A DNA stretch of 64,000 nucleotides from Streptomyces sp. NBC_00344 (GTDB lineage Bacteria > Actinomycetota > Actinomycetes > Streptomycetales > Streptomycetaceae), in NCBI RefSeq assembly GCF_036088315.1, contig NZ_CP107996.1:4857501-4921500 (forward strand), read 5' to 3'. The notes under the pieces were generated by a model, which worked only from the letters and a program-made list of their open reading frames with translations, was not told where the DNA came from and ran no database searches. Below, piece after piece: positions 33,482 through 41,469 of this stretch; position 1 is the stretch's first letter, and each line of letters begins with the position of its first letter. Both the position numbers and the translations under genes were made by a program.

Positions 33482-34456
33482 CTATCGCACCGAGAACCCG
33501 TAGACCGTCTCCGACGCGTAGACGCCCCCCGGCCGCAGCACCGCACTGGGGAAGTCCGGCCGGTTGGGTGCGTCCGGGAAGTGCTGGGTCTCCAGGGCGA
33601 TGCCGTCTCCGGCGCCGAACGGACCGTCGTCGAGGTGGTCGCCGGTGTAGAGCTGGATTCCCGGCTCGGTGGTCGTCACGGTCAGCACCCGGCCCGAGCC
33701 CGGGTCGTACAGTTCGGCCGCGTCCGGGCCGTCGAGCACGTAGTTGTGGTCGTATCCCGGCCCGGCCTTCCGCGGCGCACGGAAGTCGAAGCGGGTGCCC
33801 TCCACCGGTGCGAGCTCCCCTGTCGGGATCAGGTGCTCGTCGACGGGGGTGATCCGGGAGGCGGAGATCCGCAGTTCATGGCCCGCCGCGCTGCCGGAGT
33901 CCGCACCGGCCAGATTCCAGTACGAGTGATTGGTCAGATTGACCACGGTCGGCGCGTCGGTGGTCGCCTCATAGGCGATCCGAAGGGCGCCGTTCCCGTC
34001 CAGGCTGTACGTCACGGTGACCGGCAGCCGGCCGGGGAAGCCCTCCTCGCCGTCGGGGCTGACGCGGGACAGCCGCACCCCGTACGCGCCGGCGGGCTCG
34101 GCCTCCCAGACGCGCTTGTCGAAACCGAGGTCCCCGCCGTGCAGGCTGTTGGGCGGGTTGTTGCGGGCCAGCCGGTACGTCTGCCCGTCGAGGGTGAAGA
34201 CGCCCCCGGCGATCCGGTTCGCGTAACGGCCGACGAGCGCGCCGAGATACGGGCCGGGGCGCTCCAGATACCCGGCGAGGTCGGCGAAGCCCAGTGCCAC
34301 ACCGGTCCGCGCGCCTTCACGGTCGGGCACGTCCACCGACTGCACGATTCCGCCGTACGTCAGTACGCGCACCCGCGTACCACCCCGCTCGAGGGTCCAG
34401 CGGTGGACAGGGGTGCCGTCTGCCAGACGGCCGAAGGGTTCCGGCTGCGCGCTCAT
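33482..34456 (-). CDS. galM: Aldose 1-epimerase (mutarotase), cytosolic
   Basis: A 324-residue galactose-mutarotase-fold enzyme with catalytic His in LTNHSYWNLAG and Glu in ALETQHFPDAPNRPDF, plus GRYANRIAGGVFTLDG and NSLHGGD. It lacks the Tat signal of the mutarotase at 19.3 kb and is therefore intracellular. It overlaps no gene; the SGNH gene ends upstream in the same direction 10 bases away, so the two are probably co-transcribed. Confidence 0.92.
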   Translation of the reverse strand: MSAQPEPFGRLADGTPVHRWTLERGGTRVRVLTYGGIVQSVDVPDREGARTGVALGFADLAGYLERPGPYLGALVGRYANRIAGGVFTLDGQTYRLARNNPPNSLHGGDLGFDKRVWEAEPAGAYGVRLSRVSPDGEEGFPGRLPVTVTYSLDGNGALRIAYEATTDAPTVVNLTNHSYWNLAGADSGSAAGHELRISASRITPVDEHLIPTGELAPVEGTRFDFRAPRKAGPGYDHNYVLDGPDAAELYDPGSGRVLTVTTTEPGIQLYTGDHLDDGPFGAGDGIALETQHFPDAPNRPDFPSAVLRPGGVYASETVYGFSVR

Positions 34457-34466
34457 GATCGTGACC

Positions 34467-35348
34467 CTACGCCGGAGGGTGCTCTGCGGTGACGTTGCGG
34501 TAGGCGATCTCGGCGAGATGCGCCTGGCCGTCCCTGCTGGGATGGAACCAGTCCCAGCGGCTCAACTGGCCACCGGTGAAGCGGTAGTCGAAGACCGCCC
34601 CGCCGTCGTACCGGCAGTGCCGGTCGCCGGCGCACACGTCCTTGAGCGCCTTGTTGTACGCGACGACCCGGCTCTGCACGGTGTCGCGCCTCTGAACAGC
34701 GGACTTGTCCATCGCGTCGGCGTCCCGCAGCATCGACGAGCAGAGTCCCAGCTTCCAGATCTGCTTGCCCAGCGGATTGCCGCGCCCCTGCGACCAGAGC
34801 CGCTTCAGGTCCGGGACGCTCGACACATACACCTGGGTCCTCGGCAGAGCCCTGCGCAATCGTTTCAGCGCTGTCGCAAACGATGTCCGGAATTCATCCA
34901 CCGGTGTCATGTACGAAACCGAGTCCCGGCAGGCGTCATTGGCACCCGCCATGACGGTCACCAGAGCGGGCTTGTGCGCCACGATCGCCTCGATCTGGCC
35001 GGGCACATCGGCCATCCGGGCGCCGGTCCGCGCGTCGTTCCAGACCCTCTTCGCACCGAGCCTGCTGGCGAGGCTGCGCACCCCGGCGTCCGTGCCGGTC
35101 GCCCAGGAGACCTCGGGGCAGTCCGACAGGATCGTGCAGGCATCGAAGCCGCGGGTGATGGAGTCACCCACCGCGGCCACCGAACCCGGGCTGGTGTCCC
35201 AGGCGGGTGAGGGGGACGGGTGACGATGCGCCGAGGGCCCGCCGGGGGAGGAGTCACACCCCGCCAGCGCCCCGAGCGGCACGAGAAGCGCCGCCGTCAA
35301 CGTGGCGACCGTGGCGCGGTCGCGAAGTTTCCGGCCGGTCTCCGGCAT
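34467..35348 (-). CDS. SGNH/GDSL hydrolase lipoprotein
   Basis: A 293-residue lipoprotein esterase/lipase. The signal ends in lipobox LAGC (ATLTAALLVPLGALAGC, residues 14-30). SGNH blocks: AVGDSITRGFDA (block I Ser), a Gly in block II, MAGANDAC (block III Asn) and WDWFHPSRDGQAHLAE (block V Asp-His). Cysteine pairs in the mature part (ACTILSDC, DVCAGDRHC) suggest disulfides outside the membrane. ATG 35348 follows GGAGGGGG. The substrate could be an ester on lipids or polysaccharides. Confidence 0.87.
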   Translation of the reverse strand: MPETGRKLRDRATVATLTAALLVPLGALAGCDSSPGGPSAHRHPSPSPAWDTSPGSVAAVGDSITRGFDACTILSDCPEVSWATGTDAGVRSLASRLGAKRVWNDARTGARMADVPGQIEAIVAHKPALVTVMAGANDACRDSVSYMTPVDEFRTSFATALKRLRRALPRTQVYVSSVPDLKRLWSQGRGNPLGKQIWKLGLCSSMLRDADAMDKSAVQRRDTVQSRVVAYNKALKDVCAGDRHCRYDGGAVFDYRFTGGQLSRWDWFHPSRDGQAHLAEIAYRNVTAEHPPA

Positions 35349-35637
35349 GCTCTGGCCCCCTCCAAGTGGCGGACCCTGACGTCCTGCCGAGTGAATGCTG
35401 GGTGTCCTGAGGCCCCTGGACCGACAGTACGTCACACCCGGGAGGCCGCCGCGCGGTAGTTTTTCCCCGTCGAACCAGTGACAACTTCGCTCACCCGCGG
35501 ATCCGATAAATACATCCCGTCACATACTGTCCCATTTCAGGAGATTAACTCCCGATGCTGTTTACTGTTGCACCCCGGGGCAGAACGGGCGAGACGCCGC
35601 TGGGGAAGGCGAACCTCGAACCGCACTGGAGGTCCCG

Positions 35638-36132
35638 GTGACGACACGTGGAGTTCTGTACGTGCACTCCGCACCCCGCGCGCTGTGCCCGCATGTCGAG
35701 TGGGCAGTGGCGGGGGTGCTGGGTGCCAGGGTGAATCTGGACTGGATCAGACAGCCGGCCTCACCCGGCACCTGGAGAGCCGAGTTCTCCTGGAAGGGCG
35801 AGTCCGGCACGGCCTCCAAACTCGCGTCCGCGCTGCGTGGCTGGAATCTGCTGCGCTTCGAGGTGACATCGGAGCCGTGTCCCGCCGCGGAGGGCGAGCG
35901 CTACAGCGCAACCCCGGAGCTGGGCATCTTCCATGCCGTCACCGGCATGCACGGGGACATCATGGTCCCCGAGGACCGGCTGCGTGCCGCTTTGACCCGG
36001 TCGCTGGGCGGCGAGAGCGACCTCGAGGCGGAGATCGCCAAGCTGCTCGGGAAGCCGTGGGACGACGAGCTGGAGCCCTTCAGGCACGCCGGCGAAGGCG
36101 CACCGGTGCGCTGGCTGCACCAAGTGGTGTGA
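35638..36132 (+). CDS. DUF3145 protein
   Basis: A 164-residue actinobacterial protein of the DUF3145 family: TRGVLYVHSAPRALCPHVEWAVAGVLGARVNLDW, WRAEFSWKGESGTASKLASALRGWNLLRFEVTSEPCPAAEGERYS and HAVTGMHGDIMVPEDRLRAAL. It is a conserved companion of the fab region in streptomycetes; its biochemical function is unknown. GTG 35638 follows GGAGG at six bases. It lies 19 bases upstream of a dehydrogenase gene. Confidence 0.88.
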   Translation: MTTRGVLYVHSAPRALCPHVEWAVAGVLGARVNLDWIRQPASPGTWRAEFSWKGESGTASKLASALRGWNLLRFEVTSEPCPAAEGERYSATPELGIFHAVTGMHGDIMVPEDRLRAALTRSLGGESDLEAEIAKLLGKPWDDELEPFRHAGEGAPVRWLHQVV

Positions 36133-36151
36133 GCCGACCTACCGTGGAGTC

Positions 36152-37027
36152 ATGGCTGACAACACTTCAGTAGCTGTCCTCGGTACGGGCATCATGGGCG
36201 CCGCGATGGCCCGTAACCTCTGCCGCGCCGGACTCGACGTACGGGTCTGGAACCGTACGCGCTCCAAGGCCGAGCCGCTGGCCGCGGCCGGCGCACGTGT
36301 CACCGGTACCCCCGGTGAGGCGGTGGAGGGCGCGGACGTGATCCTCACCATGCTGTACGACGGCGGCGCGGTTGCCGACGCCATGAACGCCGCCCTCGCA
36401 TCGCTGAGCTCCGGAGCGGTCTGGCTGCAGTCCACCACCGTGGGCACCGAGGCGATCACCCCGCTGGCCGGTCTGGCCCGCACCCACGGACTGGTCTTCG
36501 TGGACGCCCCGGTCCTCGGTACCAAGGAACCGGCGGAGAAGGGCCTGCTGACCGTCCTGGCGGCCGGCCCCGGGCGGGCGCGCGATGTGCTCGCCCCGGT
36601 CCTGGAAGCGGTCGGCACCAAAACCGTCTGGGTCGGTGACGACGGCGCCACCGGAGCGGCCACCCGCCTCAAACTCGTCTGCAACAGCTGGGTCCTCGCC
36701 CTCACCAACGGGACGGCCGAGGCGCTGGCCCTGGCCGCGGGTCTCGGCGTCGACCCGGCGCGCTTCCTGGACGCAGTCGGGGGCGGATCGCTGGACTGCG
36801 GCTATCTGCATCTGAAGGCGCAGGCGATCCTCACCGAGGACTACACCCCGAGCTTCTCGGTCACCACGGCGGCCAAGGACGCCCGGCTGATCGTCGAGGC
36901 GGGCCGTGCGGCCGGTGTACGGCTCGATGTGGCCGCGGCGGGCGGGGAGCGCTTCCGGCGGGCGCAGGCGCTGGGGCACGGTGGCGATGACATGGCGGCC
37001 TCGTACTTCGCCAGCTTCGAGGCGTAA
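36152..37027 (+). CDS. Beta-hydroxyacid dehydrogenase family protein
   Basis: A 291-residue NAD(P)-dependent dehydrogenase of the 3-hydroxyisobutyrate/tartronate-semialdehyde/GLYR family. The Rossmann motif is VAVLGTGIMGAAMARNLCRAGLDVRVWNRTRSKA; Arg after the second strand suggests NADPH. Substrate motif FVDAPVLGTKEPAEKGLLTVLAAG and the catalytic Lys in ATRLKLVCNSW are present. The exact substrate is unknown. TACCGT lies six bases before ATG, with GGAG overlapping, so leadered or leaderless start are both possible. Confidence 0.86.
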   Translation: MADNTSVAVLGTGIMGAAMARNLCRAGLDVRVWNRTRSKAEPLAAAGARVTGTPGEAVEGADVILTMLYDGGAVADAMNAALASLSSGAVWLQSTTVGTEAITPLAGLARTHGLVFVDAPVLGTKEPAEKGLLTVLAAGPGRARDVLAPVLEAVGTKTVWVGDDGATGAATRLKLVCNSWVLALTNGTAEALALAAGLGVDPARFLDAVGGGSLDCGYLHLKAQAILTEDYTPSFSVTTAAKDARLIVEAGRAAGVRLDVAAAGGERFRRAQALGHGGDDMAASYFASFEA

Positions 37028-37190
37028 CGGAGGGTGGGGCCGGGGCGGGAACGCATCGAGCCCGGCCGGGCCGGGGGGCTCACGCGCCGCCCGGCCCGGA
37101 GCGGCTCACGCCCCGGCCGGGCCCGCAGTGGCCTCACCCGCCCGCTCGGATCGCGTCGCACGCGCCGGCCGGGCCAGGTTCCGGCGGATG

Positions 37191-37877
37191 TCAGCCGATG
37201 GGTTCCGGCATGGGGACGACGTCGTAGGCCAGGCGGATGGTGTTGCCCGTGGCGGGGTCCGAGAGTTCCACGCGCCAGCGGTCGCCGAACTGGTCGACGT
37301 TCTCGGCCATCGGGATCGTGCCCGAGATGAGGACCGTGCCGGGGACCAGGTCGCCGCGGTCCTCGAGAGCTTTGAGCCAGTAGGCCGGGGGGAGCAGCTC
37401 GGCCAGAGTGCCGTTCTGGATCGCCGTCTCCGCTCCGGCCGGGCCCACCCAGGCGCGCAGGGTCAGGGAGTCGAGGCGGTCCTCCACCTCCGTCAGCCGC
37501 CATGCCGTGCGGGCCAGGACGTCGGGGCTCGCGTTCTTGCTCCAGGCGACGCCGTGTACCTCCAGATCGCGGTCGGTGTGGTCGCAGGCAGCCGTCAGCA
37601 GCAGCTCGCCGTCCGGGGCCACGACCAGAGCCCACTCCGCCTCGCCCGAGGTGCGGCCGTGCTGGACGGCGACCCGGTCGGTTTGCTGCGCCAGATACGG
37701 GGAGACGGGGTAGAGGGCCGGAATGGTGGCCGGCGCGGGGACACCCAGTTCCGCCAGCTCGGCCACATGCGCGGCCACATCGTCCTGGCTCCGCCCGGCG
37801 TATCCGGCGTTGAGCACCCGGTGGACATCGACGTCACGAGCGGATCCGTCGGGGAGCTCGAAGGTCAGCACGGCCAT
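37191..37877 (-). CDS. DUF2848 protein
   Basis: A 228-residue cytosolic protein of the DUF2848 family (LTFELPDGSARDVDVHRVLNAGYAGRSQDDVAAHVAELAELGVPAPATIPALYPVSPYL, then LISGTIPMAENVDQFGDRWRVELSDPATGNTIRLAYDVVPM). Parts recall the fumarylacetoacetate-hydrolase fold, and relatives often neighbour amidases. It is divergent from an MHS transporter/nitrilase/cupin operon across a 120-base region containing a GTATACA site, so it is likely part of the same pathway. Function unknown. Confidence 0.85.
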   Translation of the reverse strand: MAVLTFELPDGSARDVDVHRVLNAGYAGRSQDDVAAHVAELAELGVPAPATIPALYPVSPYLAQQTDRVAVQHGRTSGEAEWALVVAPDGELLLTAACDHTDRDLEVHGVAWSKNASPDVLARTAWRLTEVEDRLDSLTLRAWVGPAGAETAIQNGTLAELLPPAYWLKALEDRGDLVPGTVLISGTIPMAENVDQFGDRWRVELSDPATGNTIRLAYDVVPMPEPIG

Positions 37878-37943
37878 GGAAGGGCCTCCTGAAAGGTGGT
37901 TTCGAAGGGGTTAAGTTCCGGCGCGGGGGTTGCGCATACTGCC

Positions 37944-37960
37944 TGTATACAAGAAGTATG
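37944..37960. promoter_or_regulatory. GntR-type operator candidate in the DUF2848/MHS promoter region
   Basis: The eight-base palindrome TGTATACA (37944-37951) followed by AGAAG lies between the divergent genes. A closely related CGTATACAGCGAAG occurs at 41357-41370 before the GntR gene, which supports control by that regulator. Confidence 0.6.
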
Positions 37961-37997
37961 CCGAAAGGTCGATGTTCCCGAAGTCAGGACCGGAAGC

Positions 37998-39353
37998 ATG
38001 CAGCACACTCAGCAAGGCACCGAGGCATCTCTCGCGAACCGCTCCGGGATCCGCCGCGCCTTCCTCGCCAGCCTCGTCGGCACCTCACTGGAGTGGTACG
38101 ACTTCGCCATCTACTCGGTGGCCGCCGCGCTGGTCTTCGGAGATCTCTTCTTCCCGTCCGAGGACCCGCTCACCGGGACTCTGCTGGCGTTCTCCACCTA
38201 CGCGGTGGGCTACGTCTCCCGACCGCTCGGCGGCCTCGTCTTCGGCTGGCTCGGCGATGTGATCGGCCGCAAGAGGGTTCTGACCGCGACGCTGGTGCTG
38301 ATCGGCGCCGCCACCGTCGCCATCGGTCTGCTGCCCACCTACGGCACCATCGGCGTGGCCGCACCGATCGCCCTGGTGGTGCTGCGCTTCGCGCAGGGCG
38401 TCGGGGTCGGCGGTGAGTGGGGCGGGGCCGTACTGCTCTCCAGCGAGTACGGCGACCCGCGCCGCCGCGGCTTCTACGCCTCGGCCGCCCAGATCGGCCC
38501 GCCCGCCGGAAACCTGCTGGCCAACGGCGCTCTCGCCGCGCTCGGCGCGCTGCTCAGCGAGGACCAGTTCCTCTCCTGGGGATGGCGGGTGGCGTTCCTG
38601 CTCTCCGGAGTGCTGGTCGGCTTCGGCCTGTGGATCCGGATGAGCCTGGAGGAGACCCCCGTCTTCAAGGCGATGGAGGCGGAGAAGACGCGCCCGGAAG
38701 CCCCTGTCAAAGAGGTGTTCACCACGCAGTCGCGTGGCCTGACCGCCGCGATCCTCAGCCGGGTCGGCCCCGACGTGCTGTACGCGATGTTCACCGTCTT
38801 CGTGCTGACCTACGCCACCGATCAGCTCGGTATGTCCCGCGGCTCCGCGCTTGCCGCCGTACTCATCGGCTCGTCCCTGCAGCTCTTCATGATCCCGCTG
38901 GCCGGCGCACTCTCCGACCGGGTCAACCGGCGGCTGCTGTACGGCTGCGCGGCGGTCGGCGCCGGCCTGTGGCCCTTCGCGTTCTTCGCCCTGGTCGGTG
39001 GCGGGTCGTGGCTCCTGCTCACCCTCGGTGTGGTGGTGGGCCTGATGCTGCACTCGCTGATGTACGGGCCCCAGGCGGCCTTTGTCGCCGAGCAGTTCAG
39101 CCCGCGCCTGCGGTACACCGGCTCCTCGCTCGCCTACACGCTGGCGGGGCTCATCGGCGGCGCGGTCGCCCCGCTGATCTTCACCGCTCTGCTCGGCACC
39201 TTCCACGTCTGGGTGCCGCTCGCCCTGTACCTCGCGGTCGCCGCGGCCGTCACCGTCACCGGACTCTGCCTGGGCCGCGACGCGGACCCGGCGGAAGACG
39301 CGGACCTCACCCCTGCCCACCGAACGGAGTCGCCCTCGTGCGTATCGCCCTGA
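37998..39353 (+). CDS. MHS-family MFS transporter
   Basis: A 451-residue transporter of the metabolite:H+ symporter family (like ProP, KgtP, ShiA) with 12 membrane segments. Hallmarks are GTSLEWYDFAIYSVAAALVF, PLGGLVFGWLGDVIGRKRVL and RFAQGVGVGGEWGGAVLLSSEY. Family members import carboxylates, betaines or dicarboxylates with protons. The gene's 3-prime end overlaps the nitrilase gene by 16 bases, so uptake and hydrolysis of the substrate are coupled. Confidence 0.9.
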   Translation: MQHTQQGTEASLANRSGIRRAFLASLVGTSLEWYDFAIYSVAAALVFGDLFFPSEDPLTGTLLAFSTYAVGYVSRPLGGLVFGWLGDVIGRKRVLTATLVLIGAATVAIGLLPTYGTIGVAAPIALVVLRFAQGVGVGGEWGGAVLLSSEYGDPRRRGFYASAAQIGPPAGNLLANGALAALGALLSEDQFLSWGWRVAFLLSGVLVGFGLWIRMSLEETPVFKAMEAEKTRPEAPVKEVFTTQSRGLTAAILSRVGPDVLYAMFTVFVLTYATDQLGMSRGSALAAVLIGSSLQLFMIPLAGALSDRVNRRLLYGCAAVGAGLWPFAFFALVGGGSWLLLTLGVVVGLMLHSLMYGPQAAFVAEQFSPRLRYTGSSLAYTLAGLIGGAVAPLIFTALLGTFHVWVPLALYLAVAAAVTVTGLCLGRDADPAEDADLTPAHRTESPSCVSP

Positions 39354-40171
39354 GTCAGCTCACCACCGGACCCGACCCCGGAGCCAACCTGGCCCTGGTC
39401 GAGAAGGAGACCCGGCGCGCCGCCGAGACGGGCGCCCGGGTGGTGGCCTTCCCCGAGGCCACCATGGCGGCCTTCGGCAACCCCCTCGCCGCTCTCGCGC
39501 AGCCGCTCGACGGGCCGTGGGCCGACGGGGTGCGCGAGATCGCCGCACAGCACCGGGTCGTGGTGGTCGCGGGGATGTTCACCCCCGCACCGGACGGGAA
39601 GGTCACCAACACCCTGCTGGCCACCGGCCCCGGGGTGGAAGCGGCCTACGACAAGATCCATCTCTATGACGCGTTCGGCTACACCGAGTCGCACGGTGTG
39701 GCGGCAGGGGACCGTATCGTCACGTTCCAGGTCGACGGGGTCCGTGTCGGGCTCGCCACCTGCTACGACATCCGCTTCCCCGAACTGTTCCGGGCGCACG
39801 CGGACGCCGGCGCGGCGCTGACCCTCCTCCCCGCGTCCTGGGGCGCGGGCCCCGGCAAGGCCGCGCAGTGGGATCTGCTGGTCCGTGCCCGCGCGCTGGA
39901 CGCCACGCTCTGGGTCGCGGCCGTGGACCAGGCGGACCCCGCGGCGAGCGGAGCCACCGCCGTCTCCGGGGCGCCCACCGGCATCGGCCGCTCCAGCGTG
40001 ATCGGCCCTGACGGCACCGTACGGCACGTACTGGGCGCCGAACCGGGCCTGCTGGTCGGGGACATCGACGCAGACGAGGTCGCCGCGGTGCGGCGCAGCA
40101 CGTCCGTCCTGGCCAATCGGCGCCTGGTCCGGGGTATGGACGGAGAGACCAGGATCGGGGGGTCCGCGTGA
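39338..40171 (+). CDS. Carbon-nitrogen hydrolase (nitrilase-superfamily amidase)
   Basis: A 277-residue enzyme with the Glu-Lys-Cys triad: Glu40 (AFPEATMAAFG), Lys106 (YDKIHLYDAFGY) and Cys142 (LATCYDIRFPEL). This spacing and the CYDIRFPE motif match omega-amidase/Nit-type hydrolases that cleave amides such as alpha-ketoglutaramate or deaminated glutathione. GTG 39338 follows GGAG inside the upstream transporter gene. It overlaps both neighbours and is thus the middle gene of an operon. Confidence 0.9.
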   Translation: MRIALSQLTTGPDPGANLALVEKETRRAAETGARVVAFPEATMAAFGNPLAALAQPLDGPWADGVREIAAQHRVVVVAGMFTPAPDGKVTNTLLATGPGVEAAYDKIHLYDAFGYTESHGVAAGDRIVTFQVDGVRVGLATCYDIRFPELFRAHADAGAALTLLPASWGAGPGKAAQWDLLVRARALDATLWVAAVDQADPAASGATAVSGAPTGIGRSSVIGPDGTVRHVLGAEPGLLVGDIDADEVAAVRRSTSVLANRRLVRGMDGETRIGGSA

Positions 40172-40581
40172 ACAAGCCGGAGTCGGAGTTCCATCCGCCC
40201 GCCGCCCCGTGGACCACGCCGCCGGGCTCCGCGCCCGGCGTCCTGGAACAGCCGCTCGCCGCGGCCACGGATGTCCACCACCGCACGGTGCTCCAGCGCT
40301 GGGCGCCGGGCACCGACAGTTCCGCGCTCGGGGTTGCCCGCCACGACTGCTGGGAGGAGGTCTACATCCTCGCGGGCTCGCTGCACGACCTCACCCTGGA
40401 CCGGACGTTCACGGCCGGTATGTACGCGTGCCGGCCACCGGGAATGGAGCACGGTCCATGGGTCACAACGGATGGCGTCACCATGCTCGTTCTCACCTAC
40501 GAACACGAACACGAACACGGACACGAGCACGGAGGCGACCGGACCGCGCCGTCGACGGAGACGCCTGACGGAGACGCCTGA
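40168..40581 (+). CDS. Cupin-domain protein with His-rich tail
   Basis: A 137-residue single-domain cupin (RHDCWEEVYILAGSLHDL, then YACRPPGMEHGPWVTTDGVTMLVLTYEH) with the metal-binding Glu and His of both cupin motifs. The C-terminus is EHEHEHGHEHGG, a possible metal-binding tail encoded by short CGAACA repeats. Its GTG overlaps the nitrilase stop (GTGA). The family often acts as a mononuclear-metal isomerase or dioxygenase; the reaction is unknown. The stop lies within a 13-base tandem repeat. Confidence 0.82.
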   Translation: MNKPESEFHPPAAPWTTPPGSAPGVLEQPLAAATDVHHRTVLQRWAPGTDSSALGVARHDCWEEVYILAGSLHDLTLDRTFTAGMYACRPPGMEHGPWVTTDGVTMLVLTYEHEHEHGHEHGGDRTAPSTETPDGDA

Positions 40582-40605
40582 CGGAGACGCCTGACGGGGA
40601 CGCCT
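40554..40605. repeat. Four tandem 13-bp repeats at the end of the cupin gene
   Basis: GACGGAGACGCCT is repeated four times (units at 40554, 40567, 40580 and 40593; the last has one A-to-G change). The second unit contains the cupin stop codon. Because 13 is not a multiple of three, gain or loss of a unit before the stop would change the C-terminus. Confidence 0.85.
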
Positions 40606-40649
40606 GAGGCCGGCCGTCCGACGCCTTGCCCTTGCCGGGCTCCGGGGCT

Positions 40650-41279
40650 TCAGCCTGCCAGCAACACCGCGAGTGTGGACCGCAGATGGCTGTCGATCGC
40701 CGTGCACGCGGCGGGCGCGGCGCCGTCGGCCAGCGCGTCCACGATGGCCTGATGCTCGTGGAGTACGGCGTCCTGGCGTCCCCGCTGGTTGTAGAGCGCC
40801 ACCACACCCGCCCGCACCTGGCGGCTGCGCAGCCCCTCGTAGTGGCGGTCGAGCAGGCTGTTCCCGACGGCGGACACCAGCGTGGCATGGAAGAGGTGGT
40901 CCACCGCGATGAACTCCTTGGCCTGCTCGGGGCCGCCGAGCAGGCGCTGGCTCTCCAGGCAGGCGGTCAGTTCCTCGATGGGCGCGGTGCCCGCGGCAAT
41001 GGCGTGCTCGGCGGCGAACCGCTCGACGATTCCGCGCAGTTGCATCAGTTCGCTGATCTCGCGGCCGGACAACGGGGCGACCCGTGCGCCGCGCTTGGGC
41101 ACCAGTTCGACGAGATCCTCGGCGGCGAGCAGCAGCAACGCCTCGCGGATCGGTGTACGGGAGACTCCGATCCTGTCGGCGATCTCCTGTTCCGAAAGGA
41201 ACTCACCCTGCATCGCGGGATCGGTCAGCACGGTCTCCTTGAGATACGCGTAGGCGCGCTCCCTGCCCGACACCACCAC
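40650..41279 (-). CDS. GntR-family (FadR-type) regulator
   Basis: A 209-residue GntR protein: winged helix AYLKETVLTDPAMQGEFLSEQEIADRIGVSRTPIREALLLLAAEDLVELVPKRGARVAPLS (residues about 10-72), followed by an all-helical FCD domain (ELMQLRGIVERFAAEHAI, DHLFHATLVSAVGNSLL, EHQAIVDALADG) with metal-binding His residues. FCD regulators sense carboxylates. It lies next to the cupin operon in convergent orientation, and its promoter region holds a GTATACA site like the one in front of the operon. The first of three GTG codons is chosen, seven bases after GGGGG. Confidence 0.9.
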   Translation of the reverse strand: MVVSGRERAYAYLKETVLTDPAMQGEFLSEQEIADRIGVSRTPIREALLLLAAEDLVELVPKRGARVAPLSGREISELMQLRGIVERFAAEHAIAAGTAPIEELTACLESQRLLGGPEQAKEFIAVDHLFHATLVSAVGNSLLDRHYEGLRSRQVRAGVVALYNQRGRQDAVLHEHQAIVDALADGAAPAACTAIDSHLRSTLAVLLAG

Positions 41280-41356
41280 TGAACGGCCCCCTTGTACACG
41301 ACCCCGGTACACGACCCTGTGAACGACGACCCGAGCGTACGACGGTGCATACGACT

Positions 41357-41370
41357 CGTATACAGCGAAG
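41357..41370. promoter_or_regulatory. Probable autoregulatory GntR operator
   Basis: CGTATACAGCGAAG, upstream of the GntR gene, matches TGTATACAAGAAG at 37944-37956 in core and flank. CTTGTACACG and GGTACACGACC nearby may be further half-sites. Confidence 0.5.
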
Positions 41371-41412
41371 TTACCATGTCGGCCACCGCTGTTACGGGCC
41401 CGGGACAGCACA

Positions 41413-41445
41413 GCGCCCGCTCCCCCTCTGCGGGGGAGCGGGCGC
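41413..41445 (-). terminator. Terminator of the fab operon
   Basis: A perfect 14-base-pair stem (41413-41426 with 41432-41445; arm GCGCCCGCTCCCCC) with loop TCTGC, 24 bases downstream of the fabF stop. No U-tract. Confidence 0.88.
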
Positions 41446-41469
41446 CGGCTCGGCGTCGGGCGCCGGTGG

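Noticed and set aside
37028..37190. Repeated GGCTCACGC and GGCCGGG strings as a mobile or regulatory repeat
   Set aside because: They are short, imperfect and in a GC-rich gap between convergent genes, where weak terminator hairpins are expected.
40554..40605. CRISPR-like repeats
   Set aside because: The 13-bp units are directly adjacent without spacers and lie within a coding end; no cas genes are present.
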